A stretch of DNA of 64,000 bases from Desmodus rotundus (GCF_022682495.2 NC_071389.1:177072056-177136055), one strand, 5' to 3'. Shown: positions 36,601 through 49,300, counted from the stretch's first letter. Translations and numbers: made by a program. Notes: generated by a model from the sequence alone, not told the origin.

Positions 36601-36790
36601 AAAAAAAATTTTTATTTATTGATTTTAGAGAGAAAGGAAGTGGGGCAGGGGGAGAAACATCCATTTGTTGCTCCACTTATTTACAATGCATTCATTGCTT
36701 GCTTTGTGTATGGGCCCTGATGGAGATGGAACCACACAGCCTTGGAGTATTGGGACAACGCTCTAACCAACAGAGCTGCCCAGCCAGGGC
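36601..36790 (-). mobile_element. Older bat tRNA-derived SINE
   Basis: Antisense copy: CATCCATTTGTTGCTCCACT, CAGCCTTGGAGTATTGGG, CTCTAACCAACAGAGCTGCC and the head complement CAGCCAGGGC. Flanked by CCAAGAGTTTTCATCTTT (36581-36598) and CCAAAGGGTTCTCATCTTT (36790-36808), a diverged duplication. Confidence 0.88.
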
Positions 36791-37231
36791 CAAAGGGTTC
36801 TCATCTTTAATTAGGATGCATCTATGAAATATCTGAAGATAAATAGCGTAGCTATTTCCCACTTAAATAATCACAAACAAAGCTCCTACATATTAATCCC
36901 CCCCTGTACTTCTAGGAAATACTCAGCATATCATTTAGTTTTGGCCTCTTTAAAAGATAATAGTTATGGTTAATGTGCTCATTGCCTATGGCATTGATCC
37001 AGAGACATTTGGCTCTGATCTCAGCTCAAAAGTGCAATTTCAGAATCTGTTTAAGAGAACCTGATTACATTAAGTCATGACAATGTCTGAGCTTATGGAG
37101 CATTAATTGAAGAGTGAATGTGAGTAACTTTGCCCTCAACTTATTTTCTTCTTTCATGGGAGATACTGGTGTCATCCTGCCACTTTTAATTCATCCAAAA
37201 GGAACTTCACTGTGTTCCAGGTTGGTTGAAT

Positions 37232-37250
37232 ACACACACACACACACACA
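37232..37250. repeat. (AC)n microsatellite
   Basis: Nine to ten AC units in intron 4. Confidence 0.9.
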
Positions 37251-37727
37251 ATGTAATTTATTTGTAGTATGTGAAAATATTTTCACTTGCTTGACACTGT
37301 GTACTAGGGCCACCATCCTCACCCCCTTGAGTAATTCAGGGAGAATTCTCCAGCCCAATTTAGGAATCAGGCCCTTGCTCACTAGGGCTGCTAGGCAGGG
37401 CGTTTTGAAGCCATGGTCAGTCATGGCAGAATATATGATTAGGAGGCATACTCTTGTACCAGGAGTTAATAACTTACAGACTTGTAGGTTTTTTATTATT
37501 TAAATTTCAGTAAGTTTCTGGGCTTCTTGGGAGGGCTCAGGTTTTTGTGGAGCTGGCCTTTATTTGTAGTTAATGAAGGCAGCAATGAGTATGGTCTACC
37601 TGTCCATGCTGTGGGGGACTCATGGGGTGCCTCCAGGCCCGGCTGGCTGCTTAGACTGCCTCTGGCTCCCTCCTCACTTGGCGCCGCCCCACCTCACCCA
37701 CACCAAACTCCTGACTTTGCACGGAGG

Positions 37728-37945
37728 ACGGAGGTGATTAGCATGTACTTTGGAGCCAAACTGTATTTCAGTCCTGCCTTCCATAAGTGATTTTGGGTAA
37801 GTTACTTAAAACTTCTCTGTCCCTCAGTTTCCTGAGCTGGAAACTGAAGATAATGTGGCTACCTCATAGAGAGATTGTGAGGATTAAAATAGATAGTGTA
37901 TGTAAAATATCTTGCAGCGTAGCCTGGCTAATAAATAGTAGCTAT
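37728..37945 (+). repeat. MIR relic
   Basis: Sense MIR order: TTTGGAGCCAAACTG, GTAAGTTACTTAAAACTTCT, GTCCCTCAGTTTCCTGAGCT, TGGCTACCTCATAGAGAGAT, TTGTGAGGATTAAAATAG. Confidence 0.75.
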
Positions 37946-39989
37946 TTTAAAAATTATTACGAGTCCTTTTCCTTTTTCTTAGAGCTGTACTCTGTAACCT
38001 CCATTACTACTACTTTTCTGTTAGCCTTTGAAACTTCTTGTCCTCACTGGTTCCCCCTTACCCTTTACATCTGTTATTTTCTCAGCCTTTGTTAACCTCG
38101 GTTTCACCCTTGAATTGCTGTGGTTGTCACGGGCTTTTCTAAGGTTGCCGGTTTCCACCCTCAGTGCTGACTTGTTCCTCGTTCAGGAAACGGCAGAGGC
38201 TCCTGAACTGCCCAGGAGTCCTTAGCCAACAGACCCAGACCCTCCGGCACCTGCTCCCCTCCTGTGAAACCTCCTCTCTGGTTGCTTCCTGTGCAGCTTG
38301 TGAGCACCAGCCGCTGCAGACTGTTGCGCAGCAGTTTGTCCCCATAGAGCTTTCGTGCACGCATCTCCCTCCTCCCTGCCAGCTCTGTGTATGTTACTTC
38401 CTGTGCTTTAAGACCCAGTTGAGCACTCACTTCTGCCAAGAAATATGTTGTAATGAACCCCAGCCTGGTATAATCACTTTTTTAAAAATATGTCATCAAA
38501 AGAGTTGTAATTGTTAAAACAGTGTGACATGCAAAAAATCTGTAAAACAGAGAAAAATGAAACCTATAACCTCAACATCCTAACACATCTGTTACCCTGA
38601 TTTTTAAATTTTTTTCCCAACCTTTTTCAAAGTTTTTAAAATAAAGATTGCTTTTTAAATGTGTATCAGCCAACCAGCCAGTATTTACCATGTGACCAGT
38701 GTTAAGTCCTTTGTGGGGAATTTTAGAAGCAAGACCCTTTTAGGTCCTTGTAATCTAGTTTTGAGATAATTATTTAATAATGAGAATATTGTTGATATTA
38801 AAAAATAATTTTAAACCCAGCCTACTTCCAGTAAGAATTTAAGGCAGTTTACAGTAAGAGATTGAGATCAGAAGATACACATATTCACAGACATACATAT
38901 TAAAGTGGAAGAAAAGGGCAGGAACCGAGTAATATGAGGTACGGTAAAGTCTGAATTACAGTTACCTGTTGAAAAGCTTAGCTTTGGGCTTCTTAGCAGC
39001 CAAGGTGAAGGGGAAATACTGAGAGTAGCGGAGGCTAAATAACCACTATACAGCTGAGAGAGGGAAGAGGACTGTGTAGACCCAGGAAGGCATGGGACCT
39101 TAGAACATAGGTTTGTGTAATACATTGTATAGTACCTACTAGTTTCAGTGTTGCTTTGTATTCGTTTGTTTTATTGTGTTTGATTTCCCCATTTAAAGGG
39201 AAGCCGCTTAATTGTTCACATACTATTCAAAAGCCCCGTAGTGTTTTGTACATAATGAATAATCATATACATTAGAAATTTGTAGTATTTATAACAGAGG
39301 TGGGAAGATTGGAGTATCCTTGAATTCTTCAGCTGCCAGGGCCCATTCCTCGGATATCCGTTAATTACAAGGAGGTTAATAGAAGGTCGGTGCACGTTTG
39401 GTAGTATCCACTAAAGCAGGAATGGAAAGGGAAGAACTGAGCTCCGCGGCAGCAGCTCACGGCAAGCACACACGTAGTCGTTTAGGATTGAGGCAGTCAT
39501 AGTACTGGTACGGTGTTAGTTGCCTCCAGGCTGTGTGGGATAATTTTACCCACTTCCACAAGAAAGGTTCCTGAAGCTCCGCAGCAGTGAGAGACGGCAG
39601 CGCTCTTTGCTGAATGGCCTTGGTTCTTGGCTCTGACAAGGTGTCCACAAGTCATTCTGCCATGGTACGGGTGTGAAGGTCACATAGTCAGACAGTAACT
39701 CCTGGATCTCAAGGAAGGGTAACACTTTTCTTGGTCCTCACTAAAGTGACTTACTAAACCTGACTTATAGTATATTTTGGTTTTCTTCCTAAATTCAGCA
39801 AATAAAGTTAAGCCACTTCATGACATATAGAAAAGTCTCCTGATGAGAAATAGGGATACTACAGGTTCTATGAGTCAGCATTTTAAAAGTAGCTTGACCT
39901 GGCATCTTTTTGTGTTGTGACGTGATACCACTGTAATTAAGTCTGTGTGCCTCCCCGCTATTTAAATAGTAATGTATGTCACATGTTTG

Positions 39990-40080
39990 AAATGAAAAAT
40001 ATTTTGAAAAACTTAATATCTCATATCAAATTATTATGTTGTACACCTATGTCAATTATATCTAAAAACGGGAAAATGTA
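39990..40080 (+). repeat. Short LINE-1 3'-end relic
   Basis: TTATGTTGTACACCTATGTC and TCAATTATATCTAAAAACGGG resemble the terminal sequence of old mammalian LINE-1 elements. Short and diverged. Confidence 0.4.
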
Positions 40081-40500
40081 GTATCCCTTAACTAGAAAAA
40101 AGTCGAAGTGACAGTCAAAATGGGTAAACAAGGTATTAGCTAAATCTTAAGATTTTGGATGTTATTTTCTTTATATTTTTATGTACTTCTGAATTTTTCT
40201 ACACTAAACAAGTAGAATCATGTAATCATAATGTAGGATTTATACTCTGGGAAAGTTACTAAAATAATGCAAAAAATAACATGATGGACAGTACTGAATA
40301 AGAGTCAGTCAACCTGAGTTAGGGGCAAACTGCTTATTGACATGGTTGGACCTTCACTGTCCTATATGTAAAAGGTGGGGAGATTATCTTCCCCTTCTTC
40401 CTTAAAAGAATATCGAAAGGGAATACCTGTAAATAGATGAGGCGCACTTTTGAGTTGTCAGATGAAAGACACTGACCCTTGTTGAATCTGGCTCACACAG

Positions 40501-40624
40501 AAAAAGCAAAAGCCTCCAACGGATGTGTCCTGGTGCACTGCTTGGCGGGGATCTCCCGCTCCGCCACCATCGCCATTGCCTACATCATGAAGCGGATGGA
40601 CATGTCCTTGGACGAAGCTTACAG
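40501..40624 (+). CDS. DUSP16: DUSP16 coding exon 5 (catalytic P-loop, Cys244)
   Basis: 124 nt completing codon 231 and running to the first two bases of codon 272. It carries the phosphatase signature HCLAGISRSAT: the nucleophile is Cys244 (codon 40539-40541) and the phosphate-binding Arg is residue 250, so the HCX5R motif is intact and the enzyme should be active. The following AYIMKRMDMSLDEAYR is the conserved helix after the P-loop. The acceptor has a poor pyrimidine tract (GAATCTGGCTCACACAG); the donor ACAG/GTGAGG is good. The length is not a multiple of three, so skipping would both remove the active site and shift the frame. Confidence 0.99.
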
Positions 40625-42574
40625 GTGAGGACGGGAGCATGTCCTGTGCGGCTGCCTCTCCGTAGGTCCTGAAACACAGTGAGATGTGGGCGGGGAACCA
40701 CATTAGAGCTGGCCATGATTACTCTGGTTACACTCCTTACCGGGGACTGGGTTTTTAAATGGTCTTTGGATTGGAGAAGAATGCATTTTTATAATTTAGC
40801 ATGAATTCTCCTCTGGCGTGTGTCAGATGCATTCTCAGCTACTTTGTATGTTTCAGGAACAGCAAATCCAAACAGATCTCTATCCTGTTATGAGAATTTA
40901 TATTTTTTCCTAATTGGGAATAGATCATTTATTCTAATTAGATATGAGGGGAAAAGCTCCAGGTGACTACTCATAGAATTTCTACTCTGCTTCAAACTTC
41001 GTTATTTTCATTGTAAGGAAGAAACCTAATACGTGCAAATATTGACAAACTAATAATTGCCATACCTCATTCACTGTGTAGAATCTCCTACTTCTGGAGT
41101 TGCCCAGATTTTGCAGTGTGTAATTTTGACTGGGTTCTCCTCCTTTCTCAGAATGGAGGGCAGGCAGGTGACAGTGGCCTGCTAAGGTCTGGGGTTTTCT
41201 TTTGTAACTGGAGAATCTGAGTTCTCTGCCTGTTTTATTGGATAGAGGTGGTTAGTCTTCATGTGATTAGAAATTAATAAATCGAGATGCATGAAGCTGG
41301 CCTGTTTAGGGACTTTTTTTCTTTTAAATTGGGAAAAACAGAAATGAGCTGCCTGAACAGCTTCCATTTGAGGAAGCAGGTGGAGGGATGGGTCCTCCCT
41401 CTGGGTGCGTTAGCCCCGTCATCCTCCCTTCAGGCTCTTCTCCCTGCGTTTTTCCCGCGCCATGCAGAAGCCAGGAGAAAAGGCACCCTTATGTCAAGTA
41501 CAAAGTCTTATTATGAGGACTCCACGTTCATACTTGTTACAGTTGAGCCAGTCATTTCTAGCTTTGTTAATTTGCTTTAAGTTACTTGATATCCAAGGAG
41601 TTTATTTTTTATTTTTCTCTTTCCTTATTCAAATGTAAAGTTTCAGTGTAGTTTCATTCCTGCATCTTCTGAAGAGTGTCCATGAGGGCCAGGGGTCGCT
41701 AGAGTGTATTTGCTATCTCTTAAGTGCCTGCAGTGAAATGTAACAGCTATTTATCGCTAGTGTTGATCCCCTGATGAATCTTCTTTAACATGATGGTGAC
41801 ATAGACAGACCTTAGACCTGGTTTTGAATCCCAGCGCCATCACTGAGTAGCTGCGTGATTTGGGGGAAGTCACTTAAGGACTTTGGTCCCTATTATATGA
41901 TGGGGACGATTATACCGACCTGACATAGAGTGGTTTTGAGGACTGAATGAGATAATACTCTTAATTTAAAGCATTAGCATAGTGCTAGGCATGCAGGGAC
42001 AGTCCACTGTAGCTGTCGTGTGGAGAATAAAGAGAAGGAACTTGGAAATGCTTGCTGTGATGCTCTGACCATCTGATACCCTCTTTTTTGGTCATTGATT
42101 TAAAATGTGAAGTGTCTTGAGGAAGTCACTTTGGGGACTGTGAAAAGGCATGATATTGGGAAATCAAAGGTGAAAAGGAGCTGTTAACTACACTTCTTTC
42201 TGATGGTAGCACTGGGGGTAGGGCAGGGTAGGGGGAGCCTGGTGGTGAGGAAAGAACTGTTTCATCCATTGCATTGGAAGCTTTGGGTCCTTGAAAATAA
42301 GGAGACTAAAACTAGAGCTTTTGGGGACCTGGCATCCCCCCTTTCTAGCATGTTCCAGGGACATGTTATAAAGCTCCCCACAAAGCAGAGGCTCTTCTGT
42401 TCTCCACCTTCAGGTGTCTCCCAAATTAAAACAATTATCTTCCAAAGGTATTTGGGAGGATACATCTAATAATTCCCTATCTCATTCATTCACTTAATAT
42501 TCTTAAAATAAAGAGTAGTCATAAAATTCAAGGGTATTTTTTGTTTCGTTTTGTTTTTTTCCCTCTCTTCATAG
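40625..42574 (+). other. DUSP16: DUSP16 intron between coding exons 5 and 6
   Basis: 1.95 kb from GTGAGG to a strong T-rich acceptor (TTTTTCCCTCTCTTCATAG). Contains a MIR relic (41790-42000); the rest looks unique. Confidence 0.93.
41790..42000 (+). repeat. MIR relic
   Basis: Sense MIR order: TTAGACCTGGTTTTGAATCC, CATCACTGAGTAGCTGCGTG, GGGAAGTCACTTAAGGACTT, GAATGAGATAATACTC, GCATAGTGCTAGGCATG. Confidence 0.8.
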
Positions 42575-43751
42575 ATTCGTGAAAGAAAAGAGACCTACTA
42601 TATCTCCAAACTTCAACTTTCTGGGCCAACTCCTGGACTATGAGAAGAAAATTAAGAACCAGACTGGAGCATCAGGGCCAAAGAGCAAACTCAAGCTGCT
42701 GCACCTGGAGAAGCCGCATGAACCTGTCCCTGCAGCCTCAGAGGGTGGACAGAGAAGCGAGATGTCCCTCAGTCCACCCTGCGCCAACTCTGCTACCTCA
42801 GAGGCAGCAGGGCAAAGGCCTGTGCATCCTGCCAGTGTGCCCAGTGCACAGCCATCACTGTTAGAGGACAGCCCGCTGGTACAGGCGCTCAACGGGCTCC
42901 ACCTGTCCTCAGACAAGCTGGAAGACAGCAATAAGCTCAAGCGTTCCTTCTCTCTGGATATCAAATCAGTTTCGTACTCAGCCAGTATGGCAGCATCCTT
43001 GCATGGTTTCTCCTCGTCGGAAGATACTCTGGACTACTACAAACCTGCCACGACTCTGGATGGGCCCAACAAGCTATGCCAGTTCTCTCCAGTCGAGGAA
43101 GTATCGGAGCAGACTCCAGAAACCAGCCCAGATAAGGAGGAAGCCAACATCCCTAAGAAGCCGCAGACTTCCAGGCCTTCAGACAGCCAGAGCAAGCGAT
43201 TACATTCAGTAAGAACCAGCAATAGTGGTGCCACCCAAAGGTCCTTTTTGTCTCCTCTGCATCGAAGTGGGAGTGTGGAGGACAACTACCATACCAACTT
43301 CCTTTTTGGCCTTTCCACCAGCCAGCAACACCTCGCGAAGTCCGCCGCTGGACTGGGCCTCAAGGGCTGGCACTCAGATATCTTGGCTCCCCAGACCTCC
43401 ACCCCTTCCTTGACCAATAGCTGGTATTTTGCCACGGAGTCCTCTCACTTCTACTCTGCTTCAGCCATCTACGGAGGCAACGCCAGTTACTCTGCCTACA
43501 GCTGCAGCCAGCTGCCCACATGCGGTGACCAAGTCTATTCCGTGCGCAGGCGGCAAAAGCCGAGTGACAGAGCCGACTCCCGGCGGAGCTGGCATGAAGA
43601 GAGCCCCTTTGAAAAGCAGTTTAAACGCAGAAGCTGCCAGATGGAGTTTGGCGAGGGCATCATGTCAGACAACAGGTCGCGGGAAGAACTGGGGAAAGTG
43701 GGCAGCCAGTCTAGCTTCTCGGGCAGCATGGAAATCATTGAGGTCTCCTGA
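42575..43751 (+). CDS. DUSP16: DUSP16 terminal coding exon 6 (end of phosphatase domain and long regulatory tail)
   Basis: 1177 nt completing codon 272 and encoding residues 273-663, then TGA (43749-43751). It starts FVKEKRPTISPNFNFLGQLL, the last helix of the phosphatase domain (to about residue 300). A roughly 360-residue Ser/Pro-rich tail follows, a distinctive feature of MKP-7. Visible in the tail: a leucine-rich LVQALNGLHL (373-382) that could be a nuclear export signal; Ser443 in QFSPVEE (codon 43086-43088), which aligns with human Ser446, a reported ERK site affecting stability; LHRSGSVEDN near 500; basic RRRQKPSDRADSRR and FKRRS stretches near the end; and C-terminus SGSMEIIEVS. The whole protein is 663 residues against 665 in human. 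From memory of the human protein, the difference is a three-residue loss in a VPS repeat and a one-residue gain later. Confidence 0.98.
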
Positions 43752-46330
43752 GAAGAAAGACACTTGGGACTCTATTGAGTTTTTTTTCTTGTTCACACAC
43801 ACAAAAAATTCCCTGTAAATCTGAAATATATATATGTACATACATATATATTTTTGGAAAATGGAGCTATGGTGTAAAAGCAAAAGATGGATCAACGCAA
43901 TTGTTCTCAACATCTGCATTTGAGAGACCAGCTAATATTTCTCTCAAGGCAAGTGGAAGGGCAGATGCTAGAGTTCCCATAGACAGATAAAACAGTTACA
44001 TGCAGTGAATTGCACATCCTCTCATTCTTACTAAGTCAAGTTTTATTTGGTGTTGGAGGACAAAATCCCCTCCCGTGTTCATGTTGTGCTACAGAAATCT
44101 CCAGTACTAGTCTTTGTCCCTTCCTTCCATAGTGCACCTTAGCGCTGAGACTGAGCCAGCTTGTGGGTCGGGTGGGTAGACCCTACTAGGGACAGAACCT
44201 AATGGTAAATCCAAGAGAAACGATCACATCCAAAGCTGATGCACAAATCCAAGACCACCGGACAGCTGAGTGATTCGAGCATCATTCTCCTGTTCAGACC
44301 ATTAGGGGCCTTGCCAAGATCTACTTTAGAGCAAACCCAGTACCTCAGACAGAAAGTTGGGGCTTTCACCACTACCACGTCTGGGAGCCCGTTTTCTCGG
44401 CATTGTGAATAGGTTGGTAGCTAGTCACACTTTTCAGACCAATTCAAACTGTCTATGCACAAATTGCCAGTTGGGCCTGGATGGAGGTGGTATTTTCCTT
44501 CCTTCTCAGCTTTATGAAGAAAAAGAAGGGAAACCATCTAGGATTCAATGTAACAGCCAGGAATCTAGCAGCTAATGATTTAAGCTAAGGTTGGGAGGCT
44601 AAACAAGTCTGCCTCCCTCTTTATGAGTCAAAGAATTCTTCAAAATGGGATTGGTAATCCTTTAAATGAAGATTAACTTGTTTTAAAGCCAGATGTGAGT
44701 GTATCTGGGTTGTTAGCAGAGCAGCAGCACCTTGAAATTCTCGGCCAGAGCAGATGTTTTCCATCTGTCTCAGTGCACAGATACGTTTTGGTGAAGACAA
44801 TAAAGTAGGCTTTTCAGGGAAGCTACCAAGAGGGAGAGAGATTAAAGAAGTTTGTAAAATTGCTGAGGAGAAGCAGGAAACTTATTTCTCAATGGTTATT
44901 TTCCCCTTAGCATGTGATGAGGGTGATATTTCTGTAATTTCCTTAGACTTTTAGATTTGCTAAAATCAGGCTGAGAGAGGCTTTAGTGAGCAAGGAATGT
45001 TCAGAATAAGACATTAGGAAGTGAGGAGAAGGTGGCTGAATTTTGTTTCATTGAGAAGAGTGGGAAGCCACAGCCAAGCTCTTCTCAGAAAGTCCCCTCA
45101 GTATGTGTCCAGTGGAAGGGTCACACTGTACTAAGGGGGGCCCGAGGCAATCTCTCCGTCCTTGACCTACTGTCACAGCGGGTTCAGTCCTGGCAGCTAA
45201 AAGTAGGAGATTAGAACAAGTACACAAGTGACAGTACAGATCTGCTTTTAAAGTCCTGGCTTGGGTTTTGTCACCTACCTATGGTCCTCTTCTGAAGCCT
45301 TAATTCACGTCAGCAGCATTTTCTGTTGGGGTGGGGTGTTAACTATTGTTCTTTACTGTAAGTGTAGCTAGTTGCTGACTCATATCTCAGGTTTTTCTGT
45401 TTGAGAAATGGACAGTCTTTTGACAAGGATGTGACTTAATGTTCCCTATGGTGACTGCTGAAACCAGCATAGAATGACATGACTTGATCGGAACAGCGTG
45501 ACTGGTGACGCACAGATAACGTGCTCTGTGATGCGGGCCTACGCTGAAGGCAGATGGAGTGTAAACTGCACAGGGAGTGCACTGTTACCGTGTTGGAAAG
45601 TTCTCTTAAGTCATCTGAGTTAGTTTTTCTTCATTCTTCTAAATTTTGGATGTAATCAGACCTTCTCAAGGTTTCACACAGTAACTTTTGATGTGTTAAG
45701 TGTACACACACAAATGTGTAACAGCTCACTGCTTTCAGAGTTTGGTCACAGCTGCTGAACATTTTTGAGAAATGAAAGCAATAGCTCCAATGTTAAGTAT
45801 GTTTCCGGAGGGTTAGGGGACTTGGTTTAGATGAGATATCTGGGCATAAAATTTGCCTTTCATCATTTGGAATTTTTCTTGACCATGGTCCCCTTTCTTC
45901 TTGTGACTGTGATGTAGTCATACGCTACAACCCGTAGTCCTTGATTGTTAATGTCAAATAATCATTTCTCGGAATCAAGACTCCCATGCTGAAGGGCAGC
46001 CTGCGAGGCGCGTGCTGGAGCACACGGGCGTCTGCAGGAGGCGGGGCAGCCGCCTCTCCTCAGCATGCGAACCCAAGGGAAGCCCTGGGGTCTAGTGGGA
46101 TGATACAGAAAGGCGATTTTAAAGAGCATAACTAGACTTCTGTGTGAGAAATGCTGGGAGATGGTTTAGGAGATTTGTGAAGTTAGGTGGAAAGACTGTA
46201 CAAATGTTTAATATGCATATAGTGTTCTTTTGGAGTAAGGCAAGCTGTCAAATGGTTAAATTGTGCATTTCTCGTGTTGATGTGTCATGTGTGTTCATAC
46301 GATGAAATAAAATCGAAACTGGTACCTGTT
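43752..46330 (+). other. DUSP16: DUSP16 3' UTR (inferred extent)
   Basis: About 2.6 kb after the stop with no SINE, LINE or DNA transposon that I can recognise, in contrast to the repeat-bearing introns; this supports it being transcribed UTR. It has a short AT dinucleotide run (43826-43853), an internal AATAAA (44799-44804) and a second one at 46306-46311 that I take as the main end. A GC-rich patch at 45995-46070 can form a local stem. The exact cleavage site is inferred. Confidence 0.6.
46306..46311 (+). terminator. DUSP16: Candidate DUSP16 poly(A) signal AATAAA
   Basis: Canonical hexamer in GATGAAATAAAATCG, about 2.55 kb after the stop, preceded by a T- and GT-rich stretch. An alternative AATAAA lies at 44799-44804 and could give a shorter transcript. 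Confidence 0.5.
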
Positions 46331-49300
46331 TATACTTACGTTGAGAAAGGGCCTCTTTTTGCAGCTCTGAACTTGGTGGGAACAGCAATGTCCAAGTGGT
46401 TAAAGGAGCGGTGGCGGAACCTAGCCTGCTGTTACGTCAAAGAGCACTTAGCTCACAGCAAAATGGTGAGGCCATCAGGTGTATTATGTGCTGTCATTCA
46501 CATGAAACAGTGGGTCCTGCGCAGTTTCATGCCGGCCCTCATTCTTCATGCCTACACCAAACGCACACTACAGCATACACACCCGAGGCACTGGTAAGTA
46601 TTTGCTGACTGATCGCATCCAGAATAAGCACAGCATAGGAAGGAGAAAGACCAGGCACTCATCTCTGGTGCACTGTAACGTGTGTAAGGGGGGTTGCGCT
46701 TCTGGTAGGGAAAAACAAGGAGGCGTACTTACTGAAGGTCTGCTCTCCATTCTTGCCATGTCCGTCTTAATGACTGCTTATAAGGGACACTGGGCATGAT
46801 GACTTAAGAGACTAGAAGCTTAGTCTCATTGGTTAGTTAGGGAGGAATTTTGCAATGAAGGAATAAAGCATCCACTTTCAGTGCAAGCAGATGGAACAAT
46901 GACGATAATAATCACAGGCGAAGTTATTTAAGTTGGTTGTGCGAGGTTTCTAGGTAAAAGTTCTACTTAAGAAAATTTAAAAGAAGGATTGGGCTGGGTG
47001 AGTGAAGACTAGGAGAGCTGCCTTGGCAAGGACCTTGCAGAAAAACAGGTGTGACAAGAATAAAGGGCGTGTGGAATAAACCTGCTTCAAGATGGAAGGT
47101 GACAGGAGGGAACAGGTGTTTCAGGGGGAGGCTCAGATGAGGTGTAGGTGTTGGAAGGACTAGTTAGGGTCTGACAACTAAAATGTAAACCAAGGGTTAC
47201 GCTAAGGGGAAATAAGGTATAAATGTGGAGAGTAGGCTGTGCATAGTGGGACTAGTTAACAAAACCGTTTTTATCCCTAAAACCTTTACTGCCATTTTAT
47301 TTTAAATACTCCTGTTGGGTTTTGTTTTTCTGATACGTAAGTAGGAATGTTTTAGGTCTAGTAAACAAAATTTGTCTAGGTGCTTTTCTCTGAATATTAC
47401 TCTTCCACGTCTATAAATGGAAGAGGGAAGTAAGTTATTTCTAGCATTCTGTGGGGCCCATTCATCTTTGTACAGCATAATTATACTGGTTGTATCTTGA
47501 AAGTGTTGCAAAATCAACTGGAAAATTACAGCACCTTCTTGGAAGATGTTTACAAGTCATATTGTTGCAGTTTATGTGCATAGACATCAAACTGCGTTGA
47601 TGTAAAAATAGAAGTTTCATTCCTTTGGTTCTAGAGTCAGTTTGAAAGGCCACAGGAAATGCAGACTGTCACCTTGTAGGAGGGTTAGTGCGGCCACGGT
47701 CTGAATGGAAAGTACTCGCTTCACAAAAGCTCTTGGGATAGATTGTGCCTCACTCTGTAATAAAAGGCAGCAGTCATCATGGACGCCATCAGGCCTCACG
47801 GTGACACTGAGGACACAGAACAAGTTCCTAGGAGTAACAGGTGTGTGCGTACACACCTGCATACCACACGAGACACAGGTTACGCTAGGAGCCAACTAGA
47901 TTTAGTTGCTAAAAACATTTTGATTTTTTCATCTGAAACATGAATAATTTATCTGGTACCCTTCCCTTTGGTAGCCCCGACACTGAATGCTGGGCATGTG
48001 TGGGAGAAGTACGACGTCACTTGTATGTGAGTGAGCAGTGATGTCTCTGGGGCAATGCAGCTCTTAACTGAGGGGTGAAAGTCGGGGTGGGGGGGAAGAG
48101 CGAAATTCTCAAATGATTGAGAAAAATTTTATACCTGAAAAGTCTACAAGAAGAAAATATTTTACTTCACTCTACAATCTTTAGTGTCAACGTTTTAGGT
48201 AACTTCCTACTGAATACTATATATCTCGTTTTAGCCGAGGTATAAAAACAAGTTGGGAAGAGGAAAATTTCAATCTAGAATTTAATACAGTATTTGCTCA
48301 CCTCCCTCAATTCCTGAAGATTCCTGGTTTTGCTTTGGGACTTGCTAGGGGTAATGCCAAAGTTCAATAAATTCTACAAATCAACAGAACCCATAGCACA
48401 TGTCATTCGCCTGGGGCTATTGGTTTATGTAACCTTGGAAATGGCATGGTTATAATACCTATAACATACCTTTTTCATATATTAGAGGAAGAAGCAAAGA
48501 AATAACTAGAAAATGACCCCCTAAACCCCACCTCATTTCCTGAGTGCACTCCTATATTTCAGGGTATGAAGTTCTCAAAACTCATTTCATCAAATATGCA
48601 CTCTGGCAGAGAATATAATTAAGTTACTAACAGTGAGAAAACTTTGAGGGAAACCAAGACATGAAATCTATATTAAGGCACTCATGAAGTCTGCATTATG
48701 TGCTCTTAACCCTACAAATCATTTTCTGAAAATGTACATACACATAATGCAAGGAGGGAAGGTCAGCTTCTACAGACGTACTGCAGCTAGTCAAACAAGG
48801 AGTCTGCATCCCAAGGAGTAACAAGGGAGAACCTTGTCTGCATTACAAGGGAGTTTGCACTCCCTGCAAACAAGTATAGGGGCCTGTTTGATGGTGTTTG
48901 TAAATACGGATGAATAAACTGACAAGCAAAACAAATTCGTAAAAGAAGGGAGCCATGGGACACCAAATTTACGATTACCAAAAAGAAGGAGAGCAGCTCT
49001 CCCTTAGGAACTCAGAATTCAGAGTCACTACGCCAAGACCCCTGGCCATTGCTTGGACAGAATAGGTAAAATGGTCCTCGTTGCTACTAACGAGTGTCAG
49101 AATTGCAGCCTTGGACTCAGAGCTGGAGGGGCTTGAATGCCCATGCAGCCCAACTCACGCTGTAGGGAGGTGGAAACAGGTCCAGGGGAACACGACGTAC
49201 CGAAGAGCAAGGCTGGAAACCCCGAGCCAGGGCTCTTCCCACAGCTCCAGCGGCCTCCTCACTTTTGAAACATGCTGTATTAGCCAGACAGGTCATTGAA

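Larger units (their letters stand above)
35348..40500 (+). other. DUSP16: DUSP16 intron between coding exons 4 and 5
   Basis: 5.15 kb. Two full antisense SINEs sit 101 nt apart (36294-36499 and 36601-36790). There is an (AC)n microsatellite (37232-37250), a MIR relic (37728-37945), L2-like sequence near 38130-38470 (too weak for a separate entry) and a short LINE-1 3'-end-like piece (about 39990-40080). The remainder looks unique. Confidence 0.92.

Noticed and set aside
37232..37250. AC repeat considered as a possible short direct-repeat array
   Set aside because: A plain dinucleotide microsatellite; no spacer structure. No CRISPR-like array exists anywhere in the window.
42638..43818. Other-frame and antisense frames over DUSP16 exon 6 (up to 129 codons)
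   Set aside because: Shadows of the real 390-codon coding frame.
46274..46597. 107-codon frame near the end of the DUSP16 3' UTR
   Set aside because: Overlaps the likely poly(A) signal and has no recognisable features.
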